The position numbers and the translations under genes were made by a program. From CBFHSF01 sp965658445 (GTDB lineage Bacteria > Bacteroidota > Bacteroidia > Flavobacteriales > Schleiferiaceae): a DNA stretch of 64,000 bases. The stretch is from NCBI GenBank assembly GCA_965658445.1, contig CBFHSF010000016.1, forward strand, positions 1 to 64,000, read 5' to 3'. The notes under the pieces are model-generated. The model worked only from the letters and a program-made list of their open reading frames with translations. It ran no database searches and was not told the DNA's origin. Positions 51,277 through 60,454 of the stretch are shown one piece after another (within the stretch, counting starts at the first letter, position 1; the number at the start of each line of letters is the position of its first letter).

Positions 51277-52863
51277 TTAATCCATTTGATATCTCTTGAA
51301 TTTCTTGCGATCTGGCTTGTCGTGCTCCTTGTCTTTTCCTTCTTTGTTTTGGAAACCAAGTCTGTCCATGGCACATCTAAATCCGATGTCATCGGTTGCT
51401 TGGTCTTCGTCAAGGTAGCGACGAGTTCCTGGCGACAACCAGTACGCTCTGTCTTTCCAGCTTCCTCCTTTGTATACACGAGAAGTATTTCCAATCAAAG
51501 TAGTTACACCGTACTCGTACATAGGAGCCTGACCTTCGTCGATTCCAGTTTCGTAGTACTTAGAAGATTGTAGGTCACCGTCTTCGTAATCTCTGTAATC
51601 AGAGTACTGGTAGTTTCTACGCTCTAGGTTTTCTTCAGCGGTTACGTCGCGCACTGGCAATTGACCTGGAAGTCTAATTACGTTACTGTCCGCATCGTAC
51701 TGAGGATCTTGAAGAACTTCCAAAGAACCTGCGTCCTCGTAGTTCTCATCAAACGTTTGGAACTGGTTACCACGGTAAGCTCTGTGGTCGTTGTTTGTTT
51801 CGTTAGAAGTAGGGCGGTAAACATCCAATACCCACTCAGAAACGTTTCCAGCCATATCGTACAAACCAAAGTCGTTTGGAGGGTAGAAGCGAACTTGCAT
51901 GGTGATGTCTGCTTGATCGTTCAACCATCCACCGGTTCCCATGTTATCACCCTTACCTCTTTTGAAGTTGGCAATGATTTCTCCTTTGTTTGACTTCTCT
52001 CCAGAACGGATAGATGAACCGTTCCAAGAGTACTTGTTCTTGTCAACAACGCGGTTGTAAATTCTCTTACCGATATCTCCGTAAGCTGCGTATTCCCACT
52101 CAGCTTCTGTTGGGAGTCTGTACTTCGGCAAAAGGATACCGTCAGAAAGGTTTACTGGACGACCTTCTTTTCCGTAAGGACTGTTGGGGTCGTAATCAGG
52201 AAGACCTTTTTTGTTTTGTTGAGTGTATTCTCCAGACTTGTACAAGTATACTTCAGTGTTGAAGTTATCTGCATCTTGCTGGTCAGGGTATGCGTTAAAG
52301 ATACCTTGGTCAATCAAGATCTGTTCGTTAACACGGTCCGTTCTCCAAGAACAGAACTTCATGGCCTGAATCCAGTTTACTCCTACTACGGGGTAGTAGT
52401 TGTAGGCAGGGTGTCTGAAGTAGTTCTCTACGTATACTTCGTTGTAAGAAAGCTCATCTCTCCATACCAAAGTATCGGGAAGAGCTCCTCTGTAAATTTC
52501 GGGGTAGTAATCGTAGTCATATACGCGGCGCAACCAGTAAAGGTACTCGCGGTAATCTACGTTGGTTACCTCATTTTCATCGAGGTAAAAAGAAGATACA
52601 GTTACCTTTCTTGGGGTGTTGTTCCAATCTTTGTAAAAGTCTTCTTCTACTTGACCCATGATAAAAGTCCCCCCTTCGATAAAGATCAAACCGGGTCCAG
52701 TCATCTGGCCTTTGTATTTTGTATTTACGTTGAATCCGCCGTTGTCGGAATCATTGTAAGCCCATCCTGTGGTGTTTGAGGACTTGCCAGAACATCCTAT
52801 CAAGGCAATCACACCTACGCCTAGGACGATCTTAGAAATGCTCTTGTACATTGTTGTTCGCAT
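51277..52863 (-). CDS. gldJ: Gliding motility lipoprotein GldJ
   Basis: This 528-residue lipoprotein (lipobox ALIGCSG, Cys24 from the first ATG, Cys20 from the second at 52851) has the same FGE-sulfatase-like fold as GldK: GLIFIEGGTFIMG, LDENEVTNVDYREYLYW, VVGVNWIQAMKFCSWR, LPTEAEWEYAAYG and YKGGSWKDRAYW. GldJ in flavobacteria is needed for gliding and for stable GldK and T9SS. The protein has an acidic Asp/Tyr-rich insert near residues 370-430 and a basic C-terminus. It lies 20 bases after the porP-like gene and should be cotranscribed with it. Confidence 0.95.
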   Translation of the reverse strand: MRTTMYKSISKIVLGVGVIALIGCSGKSSNTTGWAYNDSDNGGFNVNTKYKGQMTGPGLIFIEGGTFIMGQVEEDFYKDWNNTPRKVTVSSFYLDENEVTNVDYREYLYWLRRVYDYDYYPEIYRGALPDTLVWRDELSYNEVYVENYFRHPAYNYYPVVGVNWIQAMKFCSWRTDRVNEQILIDQGIFNAYPDQQDADNFNTEVYLYKSGEYTQQNKKGLPDYDPNSPYGKEGRPVNLSDGILLPKYRLPTEAEWEYAAYGDIGKRIYNRVVDKNKYSWNGSSIRSGEKSNKGEIIANFKRGKGDNMGTGGWLNDQADITMQVRFYPPNDFGLYDMAGNVSEWVLDVYRPTSNETNNDHRAYRGNQFQTFDENYEDAGSLEVLQDPQYDADSNVIRLPGQLPVRDVTAEENLERRNYQYSDYRDYEDGDLQSSKYYETGIDEGQAPMYEYGVTTLIGNTSRVYKGGSWKDRAYWLSPGTRRYLDEDQATDDIGFRCAMDRLGFQNKEGKDKEHDKPDRKKFKRYQMD

Positions 52864-52883
52864 GTTGTTCAGGTTTATGTAGA

Positions 52884-53870
52884 CTAAAATTTAGGGCACT
52901 GTAATTGTTGTAACCTCTTCTTAGGAACGCGGCAAGGGAATTTATATTTTAAAGAAAGCTCATGAGCTCCCCCTGCGTTGTTTGTCAAGTCGTTCACGGT
53001 GTAGTCATAGCTATATCCAAAAGATACAGGAATGTTACCGGGGTCAAAACCTAACAAGATTACAATGGCATCCGGGTTTCTAGGACCGAATCTATATCCC
53101 AAACCTCCAGAAATCGCAGAGCGGTTAAAGGAAAGTCCAAGAGTTGTCTGAGAGGCCCCTCCTTGATTTTGGTAAATCACGTTGGGGATCAGCATGTTTT
53201 GTGTTGAGTTGTGAAGTCTCTTTCTTCCCAATGGAATAGAGGCTCCAGCGTGGGCGGTAAACTTAAAGGGAAGTTTGCCCTCTGTCAAAAACGCTTCATC
53301 GGGTTCTGTCAAGTGATGCGCAGCAACACCTACGAAGAAGTTTTTGGTAAATCCGATAAAACCTACCGAAAGGTCCAAATTGTAGACGTTTTGGTTTGTA
53401 GGGGGAAGCTCATTAGTGGGCTTCACAAAACCGTAAAATTCATCAATTTGATCCGGGAAGGTCAATTTGTCCCATTGAAGAGCACGTTGTCTGAACGTTG
53501 CTTGGAAACCCGCCAAAATGGAGAATTTACGGCTTACCGCCAAGTGGTAAGAGTACACACCCGATACTTCCGTTAATGACAGAGCTCCATCCCCTGCTTC
53601 GTCTTGTAACGCAATAAAACCAAGGCCTCCTTTAATGCCCTCAACGTACTGATCGTAAGAGGCAGAGTAGGTTTGGTATACTCCCATTGCGGGATATTGG
53701 TTTCGATAATTTAAGTGTACGGTAGGACAACGGTCAACCCCAGCGAAGGCAGGGTTCACGTACAAGGGGTTGGCGTAAAACTGAGAGAAATGGGGGTCTT
53801 GTCCCATTGCGAGCCAGCTTGCCAAGTTTAGGGTGATTGCAAGGATTACTCCTTTGGTTGTTTTAGCCAT
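52884..53870 (-). CDS. Second PorP/SprF family T9SS outer-membrane protein
   Basis: This 328-residue protein has a signal peptide (to AMGQ), the family start QDPHFSQFYANPLYVNPAFAG, and barrel-like strands ending in the FPCR region. It is upstream of gldJ and probably the first gene of that transcript. It differs from the porP gene at 16297 by only distant similarity as far as the eye can judge. Family members next to type B cargo anchor those cargo proteins; none lies adjacent here, so the gldJ link may mean a core role. Confidence 0.88.
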   Translation of the reverse strand: MAKTTKGVILAITLNLASWLAMGQDPHFSQFYANPLYVNPAFAGVDRCPTVHLNYRNQYPAMGVYQTYSASYDQYVEGIKGGLGFIALQDEAGDGALSLTEVSGVYSYHLAVSRKFSILAGFQATFRQRALQWDKLTFPDQIDEFYGFVKPTNELPPTNQNVYNLDLSVGFIGFTKNFFVGVAAHHLTEPDEAFLTEGKLPFKFTAHAGASIPLGRKRLHNSTQNMLIPNVIYQNQGGASQTTLGLSFNRSAISGGLGYRFGPRNPDAIVILLGFDPGNIPVSFGYSYDYTVNDLTNNAGGAHELSLKYKFPCRVPKKRLQQLQCPKF

Positions 53871-54235
53871 GCAGACTTAATCTTTTCAATTCACAATAAT
53901 ACAAAATAATATTTTTTGTGATGCATTTGTGTTAAGTTTTGTGGGTCAAAAATAAAAATTGTTTGCTACCACACTCATTAAAACTCATTTTTTGCACAGA
54001 AATTACGTTCGATAAAAAAGCCGGATTACATTTGTTGTAATACGAAAGGGATTTCGCCGTTGTAGAACCGGACTATCGATACAGTAATCAGGTGTTTGCG
54101 CTTTCAAACAACACGCGGCCTCAAGTGTTATATTGTGTTGTATAATAAGGAATGCGATCTTCTACGGAGAAGCCTTTCTGTTGAAATCATCATACTACCA
54201 GCTAATCGGACTCTGCTATTAATAAGAAACGCCAA
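53871..54235. other. Long divergent regulatory region between porP/gldJ and porU/porV
   Basis: This 365-base stretch has no convincing gene and is AT-rich. It must hold promoters for both operons. On the plus strand TACATTTG (54027-54034) is a -7 candidate about 200 bases before porU. It overlaps an inverted repeat, ATTACA (54025-54030) and TGTAAT (54036-54041). On the minus strand near-matches to TAnnTTTG lie close to the porP start. The long distance to porU leaves room for a regulated leader. Confidence 0.4.
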
Positions 54236-57200
54236 ATGAAAAGATTCTTCACGTTATTACTTATTTCTCTATCCATTACAGGATGGAGTCAACGAATTGA
54301 AGATTCCCAGATTACCCTCTCTTGGGGCACAGAAATGCCCTTCGCCATAGACCATGAGGGACTTTCTCTTCCCTATTTTACGAACGCGGTTTACCCCCAA
54401 GCATACCCATTCACCCCTGCTGTTAAGATTCAGACCGATAATCGCATTGTGCTTTCTGGGATTTCTGAAACCGCAGTGAATGTAGCTCCTGAGGTGGTTT
54501 CTCAATTGTCCAATGAATACGGCATTTTGTACTACGGTTCAGAATTTGGAAAGTCAATAGCTCACGTCCTCGCCTATAGAGTGGAAAATGGACAAGCTTA
54601 TCGACTCAATAGTTTCACATACAGTGCCTCTGAATCTATTATCTCTATTTCAGAATCTCAGGTTCGCACCAACAAAACCATGATGTCTAGCCCCTTAGCT
54701 GTGGGCAATTGGGCAAAAATTTCCGTTTCTGCTGATGGTATTTATAAAATAACCCCAGGATTTTTATCCGACAACGGCATGGGTTCTGGCCACTCCATTG
54801 GTTCCATAACTGTTTTTGGAAACCAGGTAGGGCTTTTGCCGGAGAGAACCGATGCCCCAAGGCCCAATAGCCTGCAAGAAGTTCCACTAGAAGTAGTGGA
54901 TGCCAATGGCGATGGAATATTCAATGGCGGTGATTATGCATTGTTTTTTGCCAAGGGTCCTCATCAATGGGAATACCTTTCTGGGCTCAACCGATACGAA
55001 CACATATATAATGTATACTCTGATTACACGTACTTCTTTGTAGGCGTAGACAGAAGTCGCGCCAAAAACATTGAGGTAGTCAACGGACCTTCAGGAAGTT
55101 TTAATAAGACTTGTTCAGGCTTTGATGACTTTGCCTTTCACGAAGAGGAGAGAACCAACCTCTTAGGTACTGGACGTCAGTGGATGGGTGAACTCTTTGA
55201 TTTCACATTGGCATTCAACTTTGTGTTTACTTTCCCCACACTCGACGTAAGTCAACCCGTATTTATGCGAGGAAGAGCCTTGGGAAGGTCTACAACAGGA
55301 TCTACTTTTATGAGTTACAGCTACAACGGATCCACGGTAGGATCTGGACAGTTTCCAGCGGTAAGCTCATGGCCCGGTGCGGACTTTGTAACCGAAAATA
55401 TTGTAAACGCCACTTTTACCGCAACTTCACCCGCAATCGCCTTAACGGCTACCTATCAAAACAATAGCAACCCATCGGCAATTGCCTACATGGATTACAT
55501 AGAGTTGAACGTCAGAAGACCCATGCAACTCATCGGCAGTCACCTTCAGTTTAGAGATGCTGAAACCGTTGGAACGGGGAACATTACGAAGTTTTCACTT
55601 TCTAACGCCAACGCCAATCACGTGGTTTGGGATGTAACGGATCCATTGGCCACCTTTGAGGTTGAGTCCCAGGTTACCGGCGGTGCCCTAGAGTTTTCTG
55701 CTGAAACCGATTCCTTGAGAACCTTTGTGGCCCTCTCCGGGTCGAGCTATCCAACCCCTGGGTTTGTATCCAAAATGCAAAATCAAGATTTGTTGGGTAT
55801 GAATACGCCCAATTACTTTATCGTATCTCATCCCAATTTTGTTACCGCCTCAGAAAAGCTAGCGGATTTTCACAGAGCGCAAGGCTTGTCTGTGGAAGTG
55901 GTTACCACAAACCAAATTTTCAATGAATTTGGCTCGGGATCAGGAGATCCAACTTCCATTAGAGATTTCTTGAGACATCATTACCAATCCGGAGATTTGC
56001 AATACGCCTTGATGATGGGGGATGCAACTTATGATTACAAGGCCATCGATGGTATCAACCACAATTTTGTTCCCACGTATCAATCGGTTCTCAGTTTTAG
56101 TTTGAGAACTTCTGTAGCATCAGATGACTACTTCGGTTTGCTTTCGGATAACGAAGGTGAAGTTCTTCAGTCCGGAACGTTGGACATAGGTGTCGGGCGT
56201 TTTGTGGTGAAGTCATCCTCAGAGGCCCAGCAAGTAGTAGACAAAACCATTTACTATGGAACACTGGATTCTGATAATTCCAGCTACTGGCAAAACAAAG
56301 TCCTCATGGTTGCCGATGACAACGATGATCCCACCGGTTGGGAAGCCATGTTTGTGAACAGGATGGAAGGACTTTCGGTCACTTCCTTGGCGAGATATCC
56401 CTATCTCAATTTTGAAAAGGTATATGCCGATGCGTACACGCAAGTGACCATTTCAGGTTCTCAGCGCTATCCCGAAGCTAGAAAAGATATTTTCGATAAG
56501 GTCCAATCCGGAAACTTGGTGACCACCTATTTTGGTCACGGTGGAGAAGTGGGCTGGGCCTTCGAAAGAATTCTGCAGTTGGCCGATGTTAACGGATGGA
56601 ACAACCTTCCCAACATGCCCGTTTTCATTACCATTACCTGTGAATTCTCTAGATACGACGATCCAACGCGTGTTTCTGCAGGGGAGCAGTTGTTATTGAA
56701 CCCCAACGGCGGTTCCGTGGCATTGATTACGACCACCCGCGAAGTTTCTGCTGCATCTGGTATCAGCATGAACAATGCGGTTTTTGACACCTTATTTGGA
56801 GAAGTCAACGGCGAGTCCATGAGACTTGGGGATATCGTCACCAGTTCTAAAAACACCATTATTGGTGAATTTGATAGACCTAGATTCTCCTTGTTGGGTG
56901 ATCCCGCTATTCGTCTTAGAAAACCCAATGACCAAATTGTTACAACGGCTGTTAATGGGGTTCCTGTAGGTGGGGCCATGGATACCTTAAAAGCACTGAC
57001 CAAAGTGGTAATTGAAGGGGAGGTTCAAGACGGAGCGGGAAATTTGATTTCTGATTTCAACGGTTTTGTTTATCCGGCCGTCTACGATAAAATGTATTCA
57101 AGGACTACCTTGGTCAATGATGGAGTAGGAGGACCTCTTCCCTTTACGCTTCAAGACAATGTTCTCTACAGAGGTAAAGTTTCTGCTGTCAATGGAAAGT

Positions 57201-58012
57201 TCTCCTTTGAATTTATAGTGCCCCTCGACATCGCCTATGCGTACGGTTTGGGAAAACTCAGTTACTACGGCCATTCTCCGGTCTCGGAAGCCACAGGTTT
57301 TGACAACAGCATCTATATAGGTGGGTTGGATACAACCGCAAACCCCGATGAAATCGGTCCCGAAATCGAGCTTTTCATCAATTCCGAAAACTTTGTGAAC
57401 GGCGGTCTTACGGGACCCGATCCTTTGAGCATAGCAAGGGTTGCGGATTCCAGTGGGATCAATACCCTTGGTTCCAGTATTGGCCATGACATCGTTGGGA
57501 TTTTGGACGGCAATGTTTCCGAGACTTTTGTGCTCAATGATTATTACGAAGCCGAATTGGATTCTTATCAGAAAGGAGCCGTTCAATACCCATTCTATGA
57601 CTTGCCCCCTGGAGAGCATCAATTGCTCATTAGAGTTTGGGATGTATACAATAACCCTTCGGAAGCCACTATAGATTTCTTTGTGGCAGAGAGTGGCGAG
57701 TTGGCACTTCAGCATGTACTCAACTATCCCAACCCCTTTACTACGTACACAGAATTTCAGTTTGAACACAACCGCGAGAACCAACCTTTGGAAGTTCAAG
57801 TTCAGATATTGACCGTAGCCGGTGAATTGGTGAAAACCATCAATGCGCAAATCTCCTCGGATGGCAATCGCGTTACAGGAATTTCTTGGGATGGTTTGGA
57901 TGATTTTGGAGACCCTATAGGAAAGGGTACTTATATATATAGACTCAAAGTGAAGTCCGTATTGGATGGAGCTACCGCTGAGGAATACGAAAAACTAGTT
58001 ATTTTGCGTTAA
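54236..58012 (+). CDS. porU: T9SS sortase PorU
   Basis: This 1258-residue gingipain-like peptidase (C25 family) has a signal peptide, an N-terminal pro-like region, and the catalytic dyad His768 (FGHGG) and Cys802 (ITCEFSRYDD). A C-terminal FlgD-like Ig domain (NPFTTYTEFQFE and GDPIGKGTYIYRLKV) serves for retention. PorU cuts the C-terminal sorting signal from T9SS cargo and joins the cargo to an anchor such as A-LPS. It needs PorV, encoded 67 bases downstream, as its membrane partner. Confidence 0.95.
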   Translation: MKRFFTLLLISLSITGWSQRIEDSQITLSWGTEMPFAIDHEGLSLPYFTNAVYPQAYPFTPAVKIQTDNRIVLSGISETAVNVAPEVVSQLSNEYGILYYGSEFGKSIAHVLAYRVENGQAYRLNSFTYSASESIISISESQVRTNKTMMSSPLAVGNWAKISVSADGIYKITPGFLSDNGMGSGHSIGSITVFGNQVGLLPERTDAPRPNSLQEVPLEVVDANGDGIFNGGDYALFFAKGPHQWEYLSGLNRYEHIYNVYSDYTYFFVGVDRSRAKNIEVVNGPSGSFNKTCSGFDDFAFHEEERTNLLGTGRQWMGELFDFTLAFNFVFTFPTLDVSQPVFMRGRALGRSTTGSTFMSYSYNGSTVGSGQFPAVSSWPGADFVTENIVNATFTATSPAIALTATYQNNSNPSAIAYMDYIELNVRRPMQLIGSHLQFRDAETVGTGNITKFSLSNANANHVVWDVTDPLATFEVESQVTGGALEFSAETDSLRTFVALSGSSYPTPGFVSKMQNQDLLGMNTPNYFIVSHPNFVTASEKLADFHRAQGLSVEVVTTNQIFNEFGSGSGDPTSIRDFLRHHYQSGDLQYALMMGDATYDYKAIDGINHNFVPTYQSVLSFSLRTSVASDDYFGLLSDNEGEVLQSGTLDIGVGRFVVKSSSEAQQVVDKTIYYGTLDSDNSSYWQNKVLMVADDNDDPTGWEAMFVNRMEGLSVTSLARYPYLNFEKVYADAYTQVTISGSQRYPEARKDIFDKVQSGNLVTTYFGHGGEVGWAFERILQLADVNGWNNLPNMPVFITITCEFSRYDDPTRVSAGEQLLLNPNGGSVALITTTREVSAASGISMNNAVFDTLFGEVNGESMRLGDIVTSSKNTIIGEFDRPRFSLLGDPAIRLRKPNDQIVTTAVNGVPVGGAMDTLKALTKVVIEGEVQDGAGNLISDFNGFVYPAVYDKMYSRTTLVNDGVGGPLPFTLQDNVLYRGKVSAVNGKFSFEFIVPLDIAYAYGLGKLSYYGHSPVSEATGFDNSIYIGGLDTTANPDEIGPEIELFINSENFVNGGLTGPDPLSIARVADSSGINTLGSSIGHDIVGILDGNVSETFVLNDYYEAELDSYQKGAVQYPFYDLPPGEHQLLIRVWDVYNNPSEATIDFFVAESGELALQHVLNYPNPFTTYTEFQFEHNRENQPLEVQVQILTVAGELVKTINAQISSDGNRVTGISWDGLDDFGDPIGKGTYIYRLKVKSVLDGATAEEYEKLVILR

Positions 58013-58079
58013 CCCCTCGAAAGTTAAAACACGAATAAAGTAAAAGCCATATATTTGGCACCAAACACAGTATAAGAGA

Positions 58080-59288
58080 ATGATGAATAGAATAAAGGCC
58101 ACTGCCTTACTTGGTTTTACCTTCCTCCTAGGAGTGAGCTCCTTTGGACAAGGATGGAATATTACCACTGACAACGCCTACTTTGACGAGTTGCGCGTTA
58201 TCAATACCGCCGTTCCCTTTTTGACCATTTCGCCTGACGCAAGAGCAGGAGGTATGGGAGACGCCGGTGTGGCAGCAAGCCCTGATGGAAATGCCATTTA
58301 CTGGAACGCAGCAAAATTGGCATTCTTAGAAGATGGAACCCTTGGGGGATCGATCTCTTACACTCCTTGGCTATCCAGATTGGTTCCCGATATTGACTTG
58401 GCCTTCTTGAGTGGGTACGGAAAAATCGGAAAGAACCAAGGTTTGGCATTCTCATTGAGATATTTCTCACTGGGAGAAATCAATTACACAGATGATCAAG
58501 GAACGGCTCAAGGAACGTTTAGCCCCTATGAGTTTGCCTTTACCGGTGCGTATGCACTTAAGCTTTCTGAGCAATGGTCAACGGGTGTGGGACTTCGCTT
58601 TATTTGGTCTGACCTTACGCAAGGACAGCCTGTAAACGGGGTGAATACCAATCCAGGATCTTCAGTAGCTGCTGATGTAGGTGTGTACTACCAAGGAAGA
58701 CAGTTCAACATTGACAGAGGTCAAAAAGGACAGTTCTCTGCCGGTATGAACATCTCAAACGTTGGTGCCAAAATTTCATATTCTGAAAGCGGCCAAGAGG
58801 ACTTTTTACCCGCAAACTTGAGATTGGGTGGAGCCTTTAACTGGCAGTTTGACAAATACAACGCGGTTACCTTCCTATTGGATTTCAACAAGCTTTTGGT
58901 TCCTACACCTCCTGTTAGAAATGAATCTACGGGAGAAGTAGAATTCGGAAAGGACGATGACGTTCCCGTACTTACAGGGATTATCCAATCTTTCGCAGAT
59001 GCTCCCGGAGGTTGGAAAGAAGAACTTCAAGAAATCAACACCAATATTGGTATTGAGTACTGGTACGATCAGACTTTTGCCCTCCGTGGAGGATTCCAGT
59101 ACGAGCACCCCAACAAAGGAAACCGTAGATACTTCACCTTGGGATTGGGTATTAAGTACAACGTATTCGGATTGGATTTTGCCTATCTGATACCTGCGGA
59201 TCAGTCCGTGAGGTCACCACTAGAAAACACCTTGAGATTTACGTTATTCTTTGATTTGAACAGCCTGGCTTCGGCAGGAAATGAGTAG
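58080..59288 (+). CDS. porV: T9SS outer-membrane shuttle protein PorV
   Basis: This 402-residue protein has a signal peptide (start ATG at 58080 or at 58083) and the PorV family features: INTAVPFLTISPDARAGGMGDAGVA near the start of the mature chain and an FadL-like beta-barrel of alternating strands. PorV carries folded cargo from the translocon to PorU. It lies 67 bases after porU. A long-stem terminator follows. Confidence 0.95.
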   Translation: MMNRIKATALLGFTFLLGVSSFGQGWNITTDNAYFDELRVINTAVPFLTISPDARAGGMGDAGVAASPDGNAIYWNAAKLAFLEDGTLGGSISYTPWLSRLVPDIDLAFLSGYGKIGKNQGLAFSLRYFSLGEINYTDDQGTAQGTFSPYEFAFTGAYALKLSEQWSTGVGLRFIWSDLTQGQPVNGVNTNPGSSVAADVGVYYQGRQFNIDRGQKGQFSAGMNISNVGAKISYSESGQEDFLPANLRLGGAFNWQFDKYNAVTFLLDFNKLLVPTPPVRNESTGEVEFGKDDDVPVLTGIIQSFADAPGGWKEELQEINTNIGIEYWYDQTFALRGGFQYEHPNKGNRRYFTLGLGIKYNVFGLDFAYLIPADQSVRSPLENTLRFTLFFDLNSLASAGNE

Positions 59289-59360
59289 AGACTAACGCTT
59301 TGAGGCAAGCCTCTGATTACACTTGATGCCCTCGTAATAAATCTCATAGTAAAATATTGC

Positions 59361-59398
59361 ACCCCTTTCGACAAAAGTTCTTTGGCGAAAGGGGTTTT
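59361..59398 (+). terminator. Long-stem terminator after porV
   Basis: ACCCCTTTCG (59361-59370) and CGAAAGGGGT (59386-59395) form a perfect 10-base stem. The bases inside can pair further (CAAAAG with CTTTG). TTT follows. It shares bases with the presumed -33 element of pdhA. Confidence 0.82.
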
Positions 59399-59410
59399 GT
59401 ATTAAATTTG
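59381..59410 (+). promoter_or_regulatory. -33/-7 promoter for pdhA
   Basis: TTTG (59381-59384) and TAAATTTG (59403-59410) are separated by 18 bases and match the Bacteroidota promoter consensus. The -33 box lies inside the stem-loop of the porV terminator. The ATG of pdhA is at 59449. Confidence 0.6.
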
Positions 59411-59448
59411 CCATTCTATTTATCAGATAATAGTTAAGACTAAAGATT

Positions 59449-60444
59449 ATGTCGATGAAACCGATCAATAAGGAAGTATACCTCAAGTGGTACGAGGACA
59501 TGTTGTTTTGGAGAAAGTTTGAAGACAAAGCAGCTGCCCTTTACATCCAACAAAAGATTAGAGGATTCCTTCACCTATACAATGGTCAAGAAGCCGTTTT
59601 GGCGGGTTGTCTTCACGCCATGGAGCCAGGAGATAAAATGATCACTGCCTACAGAAACCACGTTCAGCCCATCGGATTGGGAGTTGATCCCAGAAAGATC
59701 ATGGCAGAACTTCTCGGAAAGGTTACTGGAACCAGTAAGGGAAATGGTGGATCAATGCACATGTTCTCTAAGGAGCACCACTTTTACGGAGGACACGGTA
59801 TTGTAGGGGGACAAATTCCTCTAGGTGCTGGATTGGCTTTCGCCGACAAGTACAATGACAAGAAGCACGTTACCTTGACCTTTATGGGAGATGGTGCTAC
59901 TCGTCAAGGATCTCTTCACGAGACTTTCAACTTGGCCATGCTTTGGAACCTTCCGGTAGTATTTATTGTTGAGAACAATGGATACGCCATGGGAACTTCT
60001 GTAGAGAGAACGGCAAATCACACGGATATCTACAAGTTGGGATTGGGATACGAAATGCCTTGTGCTCCAGTAGACGGAATGGATCCTATCAAAGTAGCTG
60101 AAGCAATGCACGAAGCCATTGAAAGAGCTAGAAGCGGCGGCGGTCCTACTTTCTTGGAAGTAAGAACCTACCGATACAAGGGTCACTCAATGTCCGATGC
60201 ACAGCACTACAGAACCAAAGAAGAGGTAGCTGAGTACCAGAAGAAGGATCCAATCCTTACTACTTTGGACATTATCAAAAAGAAAAAGTACGCCAGCAAA
60301 GCGGCGATAGAAAAGATAGACCAAAGGGTAAAAGACCTCGTTGCAGAATGTGTTGATTTTGCAGAGAAGTCTGAATTCCCACCGGCTTCTCAACTTTGGG
60401 AAGACGTATACGAACAAGCTGATTACCCATTTATTAAGGACTAA
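59449..60444 (+). CDS. pdhA: Pyruvate dehydrogenase E1 component, alpha subunit
   Basis: This 331-residue thiamine-diphosphate enzyme subunit has the family motifs RGFLHLYNGQEA, TAYRNHVQPIG, GNGGSMHMF and MGDGATRQGSLHETFNLA, followed by ENNGYAMGTS for TPP and magnesium binding. It decarboxylates pyruvate with the E1 beta subunit, which is not encoded next to it here. The E2 gene follows 10 bases later. The phylum often keeps pdhA and pdhC together and pdhB elsewhere. Confidence 0.95.
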   Translation: MSMKPINKEVYLKWYEDMLFWRKFEDKAAALYIQQKIRGFLHLYNGQEAVLAGCLHAMEPGDKMITAYRNHVQPIGLGVDPRKIMAELLGKVTGTSKGNGGSMHMFSKEHHFYGGHGIVGGQIPLGAGLAFADKYNDKKHVTLTFMGDGATRQGSLHETFNLAMLWNLPVVFIVENNGYAMGTSVERTANHTDIYKLGLGYEMPCAPVDGMDPIKVAEAMHEAIERARSGGGPTFLEVRTYRYKGHSMSDAQHYRTKEEVAEYQKKDPILTTLDIIKKKKYASKAAIEKIDQRVKDLVAECVDFAEKSEFPPASQLWEDVYEQADYPFIKD

Positions 60445-60454
60445 GATTTAAGAT

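Noticed and set aside
51203..51376. N-terminal extension of MurF to 51376
   Set aside because: It reads through the gldJ end and its terminator; the ATG at 51202 begins the conserved MurF sequence.
58055..58075. Sigma-54 promoter upstream of porV (TTGGCACC)
   Set aside because: The sequence has a TGGCAC block but no GC at the required 10-base distance.
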